A DNA stretch of 64,000 bases, taken from contig JARHVA010000123.1 of the NCBI GenBank assembly GCA_037957365.1, positions 2,854,001 to 2,918,000 on the forward strand, in the 5' to 3' direction. Numbering within the stretch: position 1 is the stretch's first letter; each line of letters begins with the position of its first letter. The notes beneath the pieces were generated by a model that did no database searches, was not told the origin of the DNA, and saw nothing but the letters and a program-made list of their open reading frames with translations. Source of the DNA: Torreya grandis (Eukaryota; Streptophyta; Pinopsida; Cupressales; Taxaceae). The position numbers and the translations under genes are program-made. Positions 25,691 to 37,505 of the stretch are shown one piece after another.

Positions 25691-26118
25691 ATGATGAGTC
25701 ATGACATCATTATGTGCTGTATGTGGATGGTATGTTTTGCTATAGCAGTTTTGTACATACAGGGTTTTGCTGAGCTAAGGTTAATATTAGTTCAGTGGCA
25801 TGTCAGGAGGAGTTTGGAGCAGCGAAATTCTTTGACATGGGAGACATGGAGATCACAGGTTGATTTTGTCTCGAGTGGGAGCTGATGTGAATCAGGTGTT
25901 GGCAAGGTTCAGGATGTAGAACCGGAGCACACTAAGGGCTGGACAGGTACAGTGTCCGAAATCACATGAGCTCTGGTATAGACCTGAGTATTCCCATGCA
26001 GTGGGAGCTGTCAGAGAGTTAGGAGCCAATTCGGGGAAGTGGCTTCTCAGGTTTTTTGAGAGGGACCGGCAGCAGGTGTTGCTATGCAGGGTCAGGACTT
26101 CACTACAGGTGCTGTAGG
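25691..26118 (+). pseudogene. Copia RT/RNase H remnant, unit 1
   Basis: Short pieces in different frames match the end of copia pol in order. HHYVLYVDGM (YVDG at 25720-25731) corresponds to the RT catalytic YVDD box. EFFDMGDMEIT follows, then LSRVGADVNQVLARFRM, then RPEYSHAVGAVRELG and WVLRFFERD, the region between RT and RNase H. Stretches usually present between these blocks are missing. Loss of the second aspartate of YVDD alone would inactivate RT. Confidence 0.82.
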
Positions 26119-26266
26119 TTCGGATGTGGCAGGGTACTCGGATGACAGGTGGTACACCACGGGATGTGTGGTGGGTTGTCTTCAGGGGGGAGCTTGAAGA
26201 GGGATACAAACCAGGAAACAGATTATATGGAGTACAGGTACAGGTACAGTGCAGCTATTTATCTCC

Positions 26267-26277
26267 AAGTGGGAGAT
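26267..26277 (+). promoter_or_regulatory. Polypurine tract before LTR 2
   Basis: AAGTGGGAGAT abuts the TGTTAGG start of the LTR, the normal copia arrangement for priming plus-strand DNA. It recurs before LTRs 3-6. Confidence 0.9.
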
Positions 26278-27454
26278 TGTTAGGATTGTGGAGCTAAAAG
26301 CTTCACTGATGCAGACATGGAGGAGGTTGCAGAATGAGTTGCCGAAGTGTCAGAAGTGTTTGGCATTGGTCTGGCCAACCGGCGTCGGCAGGGTAAGACA
26401 GGAAGGCAACCGACGTCGGTCATATATCGGCCGGCGTCGGCGACCCCAGGCAGACAGGGACCGACGTCGGTCACCTGTGTGGTTCGACTGCGAGCTATTT
26501 ACGGGCAGTTAGCTAACGAACCAAGTGTTTGCATGATGAGCGCTAATTTTAGACTCATAGCTGCGGATCTAATTATGGTAATTAGATGTCTAATCATTGT
26601 TTGGATGAGATCTATATAATAGACTCATGGTTGTATTGGAAAAGTGTGCTAGGGAGTAAGAGAGCATAATTATAAGCTCCTTCTGTGTGTGAGGTAGAGC
26701 TATGGTGCGTTCCTCCTAGTGCCACAGTACCAGGTGTGTTGGTGCTGGATTGGAGAGCCAGCTGGGTTCTTCAAGAGTGTAGGATCTTGGTCACAGTTGC
26801 ATGGCCTATATAGGAGATCTACATGATAAGTAAGATCATTGATCTGCAGGTGTATGTGTGTGCAAGGTCGAGGTTCACAGGTGAATAGAACCATTGTTTG
26901 ATTTGCAGGTGTGCAAGGTCATATAGACAGCAACACAACAGGGAGCAGTATCAGGCAGGATCTACTTGGAGTACAGGTGTGTACTCGGATAGAGCAAGAG
27001 GAAGGCAAGGGAGTTCCTTCCATAAGTATGGTCTGTTGAATTGCAAGTTGTTGCAGATTCATGGGAGATCTACTTGAAGTACCTTGAGTACTTGTGGAGC
27101 ACGTGGAGTGCTTGTGGAGTGCGTGGAGCACTTGTGGTGTGCGTGGAGCACGGGAGGTGAACACCAACTCTGTATTTGAGTTGGATGTTGGGACCTGTGA
27201 GAGGGAGAGCTTTGGGGAGAAGAATTATTGTTCACTTGAGGTGTGGGAAACCTCTGTAAGGTGGTGGAGAAGAAGTGGCATCTTCTTTATTGTATTCTTT
27301 TCTGTATAAAGTGTTAATACAATTTGGTATTGTCTCTCATATCATGTGTTATTCTGAATTCTAGTTACTTGGTGAATCTGGTTAATTTCCGCATATCAAG
27401 TTGCTTGGTTTGGTAATCAAATTGTGTGCTTCCGGTTTATCATTCCTCCCAACA
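26278..27454 (+). repeat. Array LTR 2
   Basis: An 1,177-bp LTR. Both U3 palindromes are exact (26409-26420 and 26460-26471). One private variant is TTGCAAGTTG near 27,042. Confidence 0.96.
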
Positions 27455-27615
27455 AGTGGTATCAGAGCCTTGGTTGTAGGTTCTTGAGCTTGATACCAAC
27501 AAGTGGTATCAGAGCTAAGGTTGGAGGAAGCAGGTTTTGTGTTTGGTTACAGGGCACTCTCAGGGGTTTCTGATCGAGTGGGAGTAGAGCAACAGTAGAT
27601 CAAAGTAAGCTAAGA

Positions 27616-28446
27616 ATGGAGGAGTTGAAAAGCACAGATGGTCACTCACGGTCCTATGGAAAGAAAGAGCAGGTAAAAGATTATTGCTGGTTGGTAGCAG
27701 ATCAGCGTGAAGAAACTGAAGATACAGATGTAGCAGGTGTTGTTGCACAGGATGTGTTTGCAGGTTTCTTGGATAAAGTTGAATCTTGGATAAAAGATTC
27801 GGTTGCCTCTTTCCATGCAGTTCCAGGTAGAGGAGCTGGTGAGCCTTGCCAAAGAATTGGCAAAGGGGAAGTGAAGCTGAAATTGCAGGCGGCCAACACA
27901 CAGGGGTTGATGAAGGTCATGCAGGTCCCAGGCTTGGAGATATGGCTAATTTCTTCAGAAAGATTGGGTGATGAGAGATGCACAAGAACTCTCACAGCGG
28001 ATGCACTTGAATTAGCTGGTGGTAAGAAAACAGGTATCCTTTATCTACTTGTTTATATTACTGATTCTTCTTTTGTTGCAGAGACGTGGCTTCGTAGGCT
28101 TGGTCACATGAGCAGAAAGGAGATGCATGTTCTTAAGCGAAAGACAGATATATTTGACAGGCTTAAGAACTGGAAAGCCTTGGTGTTTATGGAGGAGATG
28201 GCGGACAGAACCCAGTGGATGTGGCTGGATACTTCTGAGCAGGGCAGTTTGGACATGGGATTTGATTCAAAGAAGCTCGCGGGTAAAAAGTCATCACTCA
28301 CAGGCGAACACAGGTACCGATGTCGGTCAGGAGGAACCGGCATCGAACAGACAGGTGCCGATGTCGGTCATGTGCAGACCGAAGCCGGCGATGTCGGGCA
28401 GGGTAAGACCGATGTCGGTCATGGGACCGACGTCGGCAGTATGTAA
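27616..28446 (+). CDS. Shortened copia polyprotein, unit 2 (276 aa, open)
   Basis: This is the longest open form. Residues 13-25 (SYGKKEQVKDYCW) look like a worn gag zinc knuckle. Residues 57-67 (SWIKDSVASFH) match the copia protease active site with the DSGAS glycine changed to valine. GKGEVKLKL and VPGLEIWLISSERL (104-117) are the following protease blocks. ILYLL (141-145) and RLGHMSRKEMHVL (161-173) are the GAG-pre-integrase domain. FDRLKNWKALV (180-190) resembles a short piece of integrase. Residues 240-276 are DVG-rich, encoded by the palindromic repeat. The usual sequence between these blocks has been removed without breaking the frame. No activity is expected. The ATG at 27616 is the first in frame. 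Whether it is translated is unknown. Confidence 0.75.
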   Translation: MEELKSTDGHSRSYGKKEQVKDYCWLVADQREETEDTDVAGVVAQDVFAGFLDKVESWIKDSVASFHAVPGRGAGEPCQRIGKGEVKLKLQAANTQGLMKVMQVPGLEIWLISSERLGDERCTRTLTADALELAGGKKTGILYLLVYITDSSFVAETWLRRLGHMSRKEMHVLKRKTDIFDRLKNWKALVFMEEMADRTQWMWLDTSEQGSLDMGFDSKKLAGKKSSLTGEHRYRCRSGGTGIEQTGADVGHVQTEAGDVGQGKTDVGHGTDVGSM

Positions 28447-28986
28447 GACCGATGTCGGTTAGGAGAACCGACGTCGGTAGAAGGGACACCAGCACAGGCA
28501 GGTTGGTAGTCAGGTACAGACACATGGAACCGACGTCGGTCGGATGCAGACTGTGGAGTGACCGAGGTCGGTCACTGTAATGAATTTTTGGGTGGACAGC
28601 AAGCTGTCAAGGAGTCTCAAACACCCATACGGAGGACTGAAGGCGTAAGTAGGCCCTCAAATTCATGTTCCTCTTCTTTATACATGTTGCTGATTGTAGA
28701 GCAGGAAGGATCCAGGAAACAGGTGTGAGCTTGGCATGGATGAGGATGTGATTCCTTGGAGGAGAACCAGACAGGTTTGTTTTGGTAGAGATGCCAGCAG
28801 GTATGAAAGCACAGAGACGAATGGATTCCTTAGTAGAAGAATAGAGAGAACGGATACGTGAGATGGAAAACCAGGTATATGGTCTTGTGGAGCTGCAGGA
28901 CAGTGGTACAGGTTTTGACAGGTGGAGGACGGAGCATGGCTTCAGTCAATGTCAGGGTAACTACTGTGGTTTTGTCTTACCAGGGG

Positions 28987-29415
28987 GATGATGAGTCATG
29001 ACATCATTATGTGCTGTATGTGGATGGTATGTTTTGCTATAGCAGTTTTGTACATACAGGGTTTTGCTGAGCTAAGGGTAAGATTAGTTTAGTGGCATGT
29101 CAGGAGGAGTTTGGAGCAGCGGAATTCTTTGACATGGGAGACATGGAGATCACAGGTTGATTTTGTCTCGAGTGGGAGCTGATGTGAATCAGGTGTTGGC
29201 GAGGTTCAGGATGCAGAACCGGAGCACACTAAGGGCTGGACAGGTACAGTGTCCGAAATCACATGAGCTCTGGTATAGACCTGAGTATTCCCATGCAGTG
29301 GGAGCTGTCAGAGAGTTAGGAGCCAATTCGGGGAAGTGGGTTCTCAGGTTTTTTGAGAGGGACCGGCAGCATGTGTTGCTATGCAGGGTCAGGACTTCAC
29401 TACAGGTGTTGTAGG
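28987..29415 (+). pseudogene. Copia RT/RNase H remnant, unit 2
   Basis: Same blocks as in unit 1: a YVDG version of the RT active site near 29,019, the LSRVGADVNQVLARFRMQN segment, then RPEYSHAVGAVRELG and WVLRFFERDRQ. An 85-codon frame (29157-29414) is open through the last part. Confidence 0.82.
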
Positions 29416-29574
29416 TTCGGATGTGGCAGGGTACTCGGATGACAGGTGGTACACCACGGGATGTGTGGTGGGTTGTCTTCAGGGGGGAGCTTGAAGAGGG
29501 ATACAAACCAGGAAATAGATTAGACAGAGTACAGGTACAAGTACAGTGCAGCTGTTTATCTCCAAGTGGGAGAT

Positions 29575-30751
29575 TGTTAGGATTGTGGAGCTAAAAGCTT
29601 CACTGATGCAGACATGGAGGAGGTTGCAGAATGAGTTGCCGAAGTGTCAGAAGTGTTTGGCGTTGGTCTGGCCAACCGGCGTCGGCAGGGTAAGACAGGA
29701 AGGCAACCGACGTCGGTCATATATCGGCCGGCGTCGGCGACCCCAGGCAGACAGGGACCGACGTCGGTCGCCTGTGTGGTTCGACTGTGAGCTATTTACG
29801 GGCAGTTAGCTAACGAACCAAGTGTTTGCATGATGAGCGCTAATTTTAGACTCATAGCTGCGGATCTAATTATGGTAATTAGATGTCTAATCATTTTTTA
29901 GATGAGATCTATATAATAGACTCATGGTTGTATTGGAAAAGTGTGCTAGGGAGTAAGAGAGCATAATTATAAGCTCCTTCTATGTGTGAGGTAGAGCTAT
30001 GGTGCGTTCCTCCTAGTGCCACAGTACCAGGTGTGTTGGTGATGGATTGGAGAGCCAGCTGGGTTCTTCAAGAGTGTAGGATCTTGGTCACAGTTGCATG
30101 GCCTATATAGGAGATCTACATGATAAGTAAGATCGTTGATCTGCAGGTGTATGTGTGTGCAAGGTCGAGGTTCACAGCTGAATAGAACCATTGTTTGATT
30201 TGCAGGTGTGCAAGGTCATATAGACAGCAACACAACAGGGAGCAGTATCAGGCAGGATCTACTTGGAGTACAGGTGTGTACTCGGATAGAGCAAGAGGAA
30301 GGCAAGGGAGTTCCTTCCATAAGTATGGTCTGTTGAATTGCAGGTTGTTGCAGATTCATGGGAGATCTACTTGAAGTACCTTGAGTACTTGTGGAGCACG
30401 TGGAGTGCTTGTGGAGTGCGTGGAGCACTTGTGGTGTGCGTGGAGCACGGGAGGTGAACACCAACTCTGTATTTGAGTTGGGTGTTGGGACCTGTGAGAG
30501 GGAGAGCTTTGGGGAGAAGAATTACTGTTCACTTGAGGTGTGGGAAACCTCTGTAAGGTGGTGGAGAAGAAGTGGCATCTTCTTTATTGTATTCTTTTCT
30601 GTATAAAGTGTTAATACAATTTGGTATTGTCTCTCATATCATGTGTTATTCTGAATTCTAGTTACTTGGTGAATCTGGTTAATTTCCGCATATCAAGTTG
30701 CTTGGTTTGGTAATCAAATTGTGTGCTTCCGGTTTATCATTCCTCCCAACA
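29575..30751 (+). repeat. Array LTR 3
   Basis: An 1,177-bp LTR. Variants include ATCATTTTTTAGATG near 29,891 and GGTGATGGATTGG near 30,039, the latter shared with LTR 5. Confidence 0.96.
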
Positions 30752-30912
30752 AGTGGTATCAGAGCCTTGGTTGTAGGTTCTTGAGCTTAATACCAACAAG
30801 TGGTATCAGAGCTAAGGTTGGAGGAAGCAGGTTTTGTGTTTGGTTACAGGGCACTCTCAGGGGTTTCTGATCGAGTGGGAGTAGAGAAACAGCAGATCAA
30901 AGTAAGCTAAGA

Positions 30913-31742
30913 ATGGAGGAGTTGAAAAGCACAGATGGTCACTCACGGTCCTATGGAAAGAAAGAGCAGGTAAAAGATTATTGCTGGTTGGTAGCAGATC
31001 AGCGTGAAGAAACTGAAGATACAGATGTAGCAGGTGTTGTTGCACAGGATGTGTTTGCAGGTTTCTTGGATAAAGTTGAATCTTGGATAAAAGATTCGGT
31101 TGCCTCTTTCCATGCAGTTCCAGGTAGAGGAGCTGGTGAGCCTTGCCAAAGAATTGGCAAAGGGGAAGTGAAGCTGAAATTGCAGGCGGCCAACACGCAG
31201 GGGTTGATGAAGGTCATGCAGATCCCAGGCTTGGAGATATGGCTAATTTCTTCAGAAAGATTGGGTGATGAGAGATGCACAAGAACTCTCACAGCGGATG
31301 CACTTGAAATAGCTGTGGTAAGAAAACAAGTATCCTTTATCTACTTATTTATATTACTGATTCTTCTTTTGTTGCGGAGACGTGGCTTCGTAGGCTTGGT
31401 CACATGAGCAGAAAGGAGATGCATGTTCTTAAGCGGAAGACAGATATATTTGACAGGCTTAAGAACTGGAAAGCCTTGGTGTTTATGGAGGAGATGGCGG
31501 ACAGAACCCAGTGGATGTGGCTGGATACTTCTGAGCAGGGCAGTTTGGACATGGGTTTTGATTCAAAGAAGCTCGCGGGTAAAAAGTCATCACTCACAGG
31601 CGAACACAGGTACCGATGTCGGTCAGGAGGAACCGGCGTCGAACAGACAGGTGCCGATGTCGGTCATGTGCAGACCGAAGCCGGCGATGTCGGGCAGGGT
31701 AAGACCGATGTCGGTCATGGGACCGACGTCGGCAGTATGTAA
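30913..31742 (+). pseudogene. Copia polyprotein remnant, unit 3 (frameshift)
   Basis: A 1-bp loss near 31,313 (AGCTGTGGTAAG where other units have AGCTGGTGGTAAG) shifts the frame after about 134 residues. The shifted frame ends at 31407, and the original frame reopens at 31404. Otherwise it is the same protein as in unit 2. Confidence 0.85.
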
Positions 31743-32283
31743 GACCGATGTCGGTTAGGAGAACCGACGTCGGTAGAAGGGACACCAGCGCAGGCAGGTT
31801 GGTAGTCAGGTACAGATGCATGGAACCGACGTCGGTCGGATGCAGACTGTGGAGTGACCGAGGTCGGTCACTGTAACGAATTTTTGGGTGGACAGCAAGC
31901 TGTCAAGGAGTCTCAAACACCCATACGGAGGACTGAAGGCGTAAGTAGGCCCTCAAATTCGTGTTCCTCTTCTTTATACATGTTGCTAATTATAGAGCAG
32001 GAAGGATCCAGGAAACAGGTGTGAGCTTGGCATGGATGAGGATGTGATTCCTTGGAGGAGAACCAGACAGGTTTGTTTTGGTAGAGATGCCAGCAGGTAT
32101 GAAAGCATAGAGACGAATGGATTCCTTAGTAGAAGAATAGAGAGAATGGATACGTGAGACGGAAGACCAGGTATATGGTCTTGTAGAGCTGCAGGACAGT
32201 GGTACAGGTTTTGACAGGTGGAGGACGGAGCATGGCTTCAGTCAATGTCAGGGTAACTACTGTGGTTTTGTCTTACCAGGGGG

Positions 32284-32709
32284 ATGATGAGTCATGACAT
32301 CATTCTGTGCTGTATGTGGATGGTATGTTTTGCTATAGCAGTTTTGTACATACAGGTTTTTGCTGAGCTAAGGGTAAGATTAGTTCAGTGGCATGTCAGG
32401 AGGAGTTTGGATCAGCGGAATTCTTTGACATGGGAGACATGGAGATCACAGGTTGATTTTGTCTCGAGTGGGAGCTGATGTGAATCAGGTGTTGGCGAGG
32501 TTCAAGATGTAGAACCAGAGCACACTAAGGGCTGGACAGGTACAGTGTCCGAAATCACATGAGGTCTGGTATAGACCTGAGTATTCCCATGCAGTGGGAG
32601 CTGTCAGAGAGTTAGGAGCCAATTCGGGGAAGTGGGTTCTCAGGTTTTTTGAGAGGGACCGGCAGCAGGTGTTGCTATGCAGGGTCAGGACTTCACTACA
32701 GGTGTTGTA
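32284..32709 (+). pseudogene. Copia RT/RNase H remnant, unit 3
   Basis: Same blocks as in unit 1. Here TAG replaces CAG after the ARFK segment near 32,508, so the frame that is open in units 2, 4 and 5 is closed. Confidence 0.8.
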
Positions 32710-32870
32710 GGTTCGGATGTGGCAGGGTACTCGGATGACAGGTGGTACACCACGGGATGTGTGGTGGGTTGTCTTCAGGGGGGAGCTTGAAGAGGGATAC
32801 AAACCAGGAAACAGATTAGATGGAGTAAAGGTACAGGTACAGTGTAGCTATTTATCTCCAAGTGGGAGAT

Positions 32871-34047
32871 TGTTAGGATTGTGGAGCTAAAAGCTTCACT
32901 GATGTAGACATGGAGGAGGTTGCAGAATGAGTTGCCGAAGTGTCAGAAGTGTTTGGCGTTGGTCTGGCCAACCGGCGTCGGCAGGGTAAGACAGGAAGGC
33001 AACCGACGTCGGTCATATATCGGCCGGCATCGGCGACCCCAGGCAGACAGGGACCGACGTCGGTCGCCTGTGTGGTTCGACTGCGAGCTATTTACGGGCA
33101 GTTAGCTAACGAACCAAGTGTTTGCATGATGAGTGCTAATTTTAGACTCATAGCTGCGGATCTAATTATGGTAATTAGATGTCTAATCATTGTTTGGATG
33201 AGATCTATATAATAGACTCATGGTTGTATTGAAAAAGTGTGCTAGGGAGTAAGAGAGCATAATTATAAGCTCCTTCTGTGTGTGAGGTAGAGCTATGGTG
33301 CGTTCCTCCTAGTGCCACAGTACCAGGTGTGTTGGTGCTGGATTGGAGAGCCAGCTGGGTTCTTCAAGAGTGTAGGATCTTGGTCACAGTTGCATGGCCT
33401 ATATAGGAGATCTACACGATAAGTAAGATCGTTGATCTGCAGGTGTATGTGTGTGCAAGGTCGAGGTTCACAGGTAAATAGAACCATTGTTTGATTTGTA
33501 GGTGTGCAAGGTCATATAGACAGCAACACAACAGGGAGCAGTATCAGGCAGGATCTACTTGGAGTACAGGTGTGTACTCGGATAGAGCAAGAGGAAGGCA
33601 AGGGAGTTCCTTCCATAAGTATGGTCTGTTGAATTGCAGGTTGTTGCAGATTCATGGGAGATCTACTTGAAGTACCTTGAGTACTTGTGGAGCACGTGGA
33701 GTGCTTGTGGAGTGCGTGGAGCACTTGTGGTGTGCGTGGAGCACGGGAGGTGAACACCAACTCTGTATTTGAGTTGGGTGTTGGGACCTGTGAGAGGGAG
33801 AGCTTTGGGGAGAAGAATTACTGTTCACTTGAGGTGTGGGAAACCTCTGTAAGGTGGTGGAGAAGAAGTGGCATCTTCTTTATTGTATTCTTTTCTGTAT
33901 AAAGTGTTAATACAATTTGGTATTGTCTCTCATATCATGTGTTATTCTGAATTCTAGTTACTTGGTGAATCTGGTTAATTTCCGCATATCAAGTTGCTTG
34001 GTTTGGTAATCAAATTGTGTGCTTCTGGTTTATCATTCCTCCCAACA
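32871..34047 (+). repeat. Array LTR 4
   Basis: An 1,177-bp LTR. It shares several variants only with LTR 5: CTGATGTAGACATGG, CGGCCGGCATCGG, GATGAGTGCTAAT and TATTGAAAAAGTG. Confidence 0.96.
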
Positions 34048-34208
34048 AGTGGTATCAGAGCCTTGGTTGTAGGTTCTTGAGCTTGATACCAACAAGTGGT
34101 ATCAGAGCTAAGGTTGGAGGAAGCAGGTTTTGTGTTTGGTTATAGGGCACTCTCAGGGGTTTCTAATCGAGTGGGAGTAGAGAAACAGCAGATCAAAGTA
34201 AGCTAAGA

Positions 34209-34913
34209 ATGGAGGAGTTGAAAAGCACAGATGGTCACTCACGGTCCTATGGAAAGAAAGAGCAGGTAAAAGATTATTGCTGGTTGGTAGCAGATCAGCG
34301 TGAAGAAACTGAAGATACAGATGTAGCAGGTGTTGTTGCACAGGATGTGTTTGCAGGTTTCTTGGATAAAGTTGAATCTTGGATAAAAGATTCGGTTGCC
34401 TCTTTCCATGCAGTTCTAGGTAGAGGAGCTGGTGAGCCTTGCCAAAGAATTGGCAAAGGGGAAGTGAAGCTGAAATTGCAGGCGGCCAACACACAGGGGT
34501 TGATGAAGGTCATGCAGGTCCCAGGCTTGGAGATATGGCTAATTTATTCAGAAAGATTGGGTGATGAGAGATGCACAAGAACTCTCACAGCGGATGCACT
34601 TGAATTAGCTGGTGGTAAGAAAACAGGTATCCTTTATCTACTTGTTTATATTACTGATTCTTCTTTTGTTGCGGAGACGTGGCTTCGTAGGCTTGGTCAC
34701 ATGAGCAGAAAGGAGATGCATGTTCTTAAGCGGAAGACAGATATATTTGACAGGCTTAAGAACTGGAAAGCCTTGGTGTTTATGGAGGAGATGGCGGACA
34801 GAACCCAGTGGATGTGGCTGGATACTTTTGAGCAGGGCAGTTTGGACATGGGTTTTGATTCAAAGAAGCTCGCGGGTAAAAAGTCATCACTCACAGGCGA
34901 ACACAGGTACTGA
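34209..34913 (+). pseudogene. Copia polyprotein remnant, unit 4 (truncated at 234 aa)
   Basis: Identical in layout to unit 2. A CGA-to-TGA change right after GEHRY ends it at 34913, removing the DVG-rich tail. All domain-like blocks are retained. Confidence 0.8.
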
Positions 34914-35580
34914 TGTCGGTCAGGAGGAACCGGCGTCGAACAGACAGGTGCCGATGTCGGTCATGTGCAGACCGAAGCCGGCGATGTCGGGCAGGGTAAG
35001 ACCGATGTCGGTCATGGGACCGACGTCGGCAGTATGTAAGACCGATGTCGGTTAGGAGAACCGACATCGGCAGAAGGGACACCAGCGCAGGCAGGTTGGT
35101 AGTCAGGTACAGACGCATGGAACCGACGTCGGTCGGATGCAGACTGTGGAGTGACCGAGGTCGGTCATTGTAACGAATTTTTGGGTGGACAGCAAGCTAT
35201 CAAGGAGTCTCAAACACCCATACGGAGGACTGAAGGCGTAAGTAGGCCCTCAAATTCGTGTTCCTCTTCTTTATACATGTTGCTGATTGTAGAGCAGGAA
35301 GGATCCAGGAAACAGGTGTGAGCTTGGCATGGATGAGGATGTGATTCCTTGGAGGAGAACCAGACAGGTTTGTTTTGGTAGAGATGCCAGCAGGTATGAA
35401 AGCACAGAGATGAATGGATTCCTTAGTAGAAGAATAGAGAGAATGGATACGTGAGACGGAAGACCAGGTATATGGTCTTGTGGAGCTGCAGGACAGTGGT
35501 ACAGGTTTTGACAGGTGGAGGACGGAGCATGGCTTCAGTCAATGTCAGGGTAACTACTGTGGTTTTGTCTTACCACGGGG

Positions 35581-36007
35581 ATGATGAGTCATGACATCAT
35601 TTTTTGCTGTATGTGGATGGTATGTTTTGCTATAGCAGTTTTGTACATACAGGGTTTTGCTGAGCTAAGGGTAAGATTAGTTCAGTGGCATGTCAGGAGG
35701 AGTTTGGAGCAGCGGAAATCTTTGACATGGGAGACATGGAGATCACAGGTTGATTTTGTCTCGAGTGGGAGCTGATGTGAATCAGGTGTTGGCGAGGTTC
35801 AGGATGCAGAACCAGAGCACACTAAGGGCTGGACAGGTACAATGTCCGAAATCACATGAAGTCTGGTATAGACCTGAGTATTCCCATGCAGTGGGAGCTG
35901 TCAGAGAGTTAGGAGCCAATTCGGGGAAGTGGGTTCTCAGGTTTTTTGAGAGGGACCGGCAGCAGGTGTTGCTATGCAGGGTCAGGACTTCACTACAGGT
36001 GTTGTAG
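35581..36007 (+). pseudogene. Copia RT/RNase H remnant, unit 4
   Basis: Same blocks as in unit 1, with an 85-codon open frame at 35750-36007 covering LSRVGADVNQVLARFRM to the end. Confidence 0.8.
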
Positions 36008-36167
36008 GTTCGGATGTGGCAGGGTACTCGGATGACAGGTGGTACACCACGGGATGTGTGGTGGGTTGTCTTCAGGGGGGAGCTTGAAGAGGGATACAAA
36101 CCAGGAAACAGATTAGATGGAGTAAAGGTACAGGTACAGTGCAGCTATTTATCTCCAAGTGGGAGAT

Positions 36168-37344
36168 TGTTAGGATTGTGGAGCTAAAAGCTTCACTGAT
36201 GTAGACATGGAGGAGGTTGCAGAATGAGTTGCCGAAGTGTCAGAAGTGTTTGGCGTTGGTCTGGCCAACCGGCGTCGGCAGGGTAAGACAGGAAGGCAAC
36301 CGACGTCGGTCATATATCGGCCGGCATCGGCGACCCCAGGCAGACAGGGACCGACGTCGGTCGCCTGTGTGGTTTGACTGCGAGCTATTTACGGGCAGTT
36401 AGCTAACGAACCAAGTGTTTGCATGATGAGTGCTAATTTTAGACTCATAGCTGCGGATCTAATTATGGTAATTAGATGTCTAATCATTGTTTGGATGAGA
36501 TCTATATAATAGACTCATGGTTGTATTGAAAAAGTGTGCTAGGGAGTAAGAGAGCATAATTATAAGCTCCTTCTGTGTGTGAGGTAGAGCTATGGTGTGT
36601 TCCTCCTAGTGCCACAGTACCAGGTGTGTTGGTGATGGATTGGAGAGCCCGCTGGGTTCTTCAAGAGTGTAGGATCTTGTTCACAGTTGCATGGCCTATA
36701 TAGGAGACCTACATGATAAGTAAGATCGTTGATCTGCAGGTGTATGTGTGTGCAAGGTCGAGGTTCACAGGTGAATAGAACCATTGTTTGATTTGCAGGT
36801 GTGCAAGGTCATATAGACAGCAACACAACAGGGAGCAGTATCAGGCAGGATCTACTTGGAGTACAGGTGTGTACTCGGATAGAGCAAGAGGAAGGCAAGG
36901 GAGTTCCTTCCATAAGTATGGTCTGTTGAATTGCAGGTTGTTGCAGATTCATGGGAGATCTACTTGAAGTACCTTGAGTACTTGTGGAGCACGTGGAGTG
37001 CTTGTGGAGTGCGTGGAGCACTTGTGGTGTGCGTGGAGCACGGGAGGTGAACACCAACTCTGTATTTGAGTTGGGTGTTGGGACCTGTGAGAGGGAGAGC
37101 TTTGGGGAGAAGAATTACTGTTCACTTGAGGTGTGGGAAACCTCTGTAAGGTGGTGGAGAAGAAGTGGCATCTTCTTTATTGTATTCTTTTCTGTATAAA
37201 GTGTTAATACAATTTGGTATTGTCTCTCATATCATGTGTTATTCTGAATTCTAGTTACTTGGTGAATCTGGTTAATTTCCGCATATCAAGTTGCTTGGTT
37301 TGGTAATCAAATTGTGTGCTTCCGGTTTATCATTCCTCCCAACA
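36168..37344 (+). repeat. Array LTR 5
   Basis: An 1,177-bp LTR sharing its 5' variants with LTR 4 and GGTGATGGATTGG with LTR 3. This is a mosaic pattern. Confidence 0.96.
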
Positions 37345-37505
37345 AGTGGTATCAGAGCCTTGGTTGTAAGTTCTTGAGCTTGATACCAACAAGTGGTATC
37401 AGAGCTAAGGTTGGAGGAAGCAGGTTTTGTGTTTGGTTACAGGGCACTCTCAGGGGTTTCTGATCGAGTGGGAGTAGAGCAACAGCAGATCAAAGTAAGC
37501 TAAGA

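Noticed and set aside
27560..27995. Minus-strand open frames repeated in every array unit
   Set aside because: They mirror the plus-strand copia frame, carry no recognisable motif, and recur only because the unit is repeated.
28022..28081. A 60-bp intron (GTAAGA to TTGTTGCAG) in the unit 2 frame
   Set aside because: The sequence looks splice-like, but its translation (GILYLL to the residue before ETWLRR) fits the copia protein, it is in frame, and 60 bp is below usual plant intron size. Units 3-5 also have GG at the acceptor.
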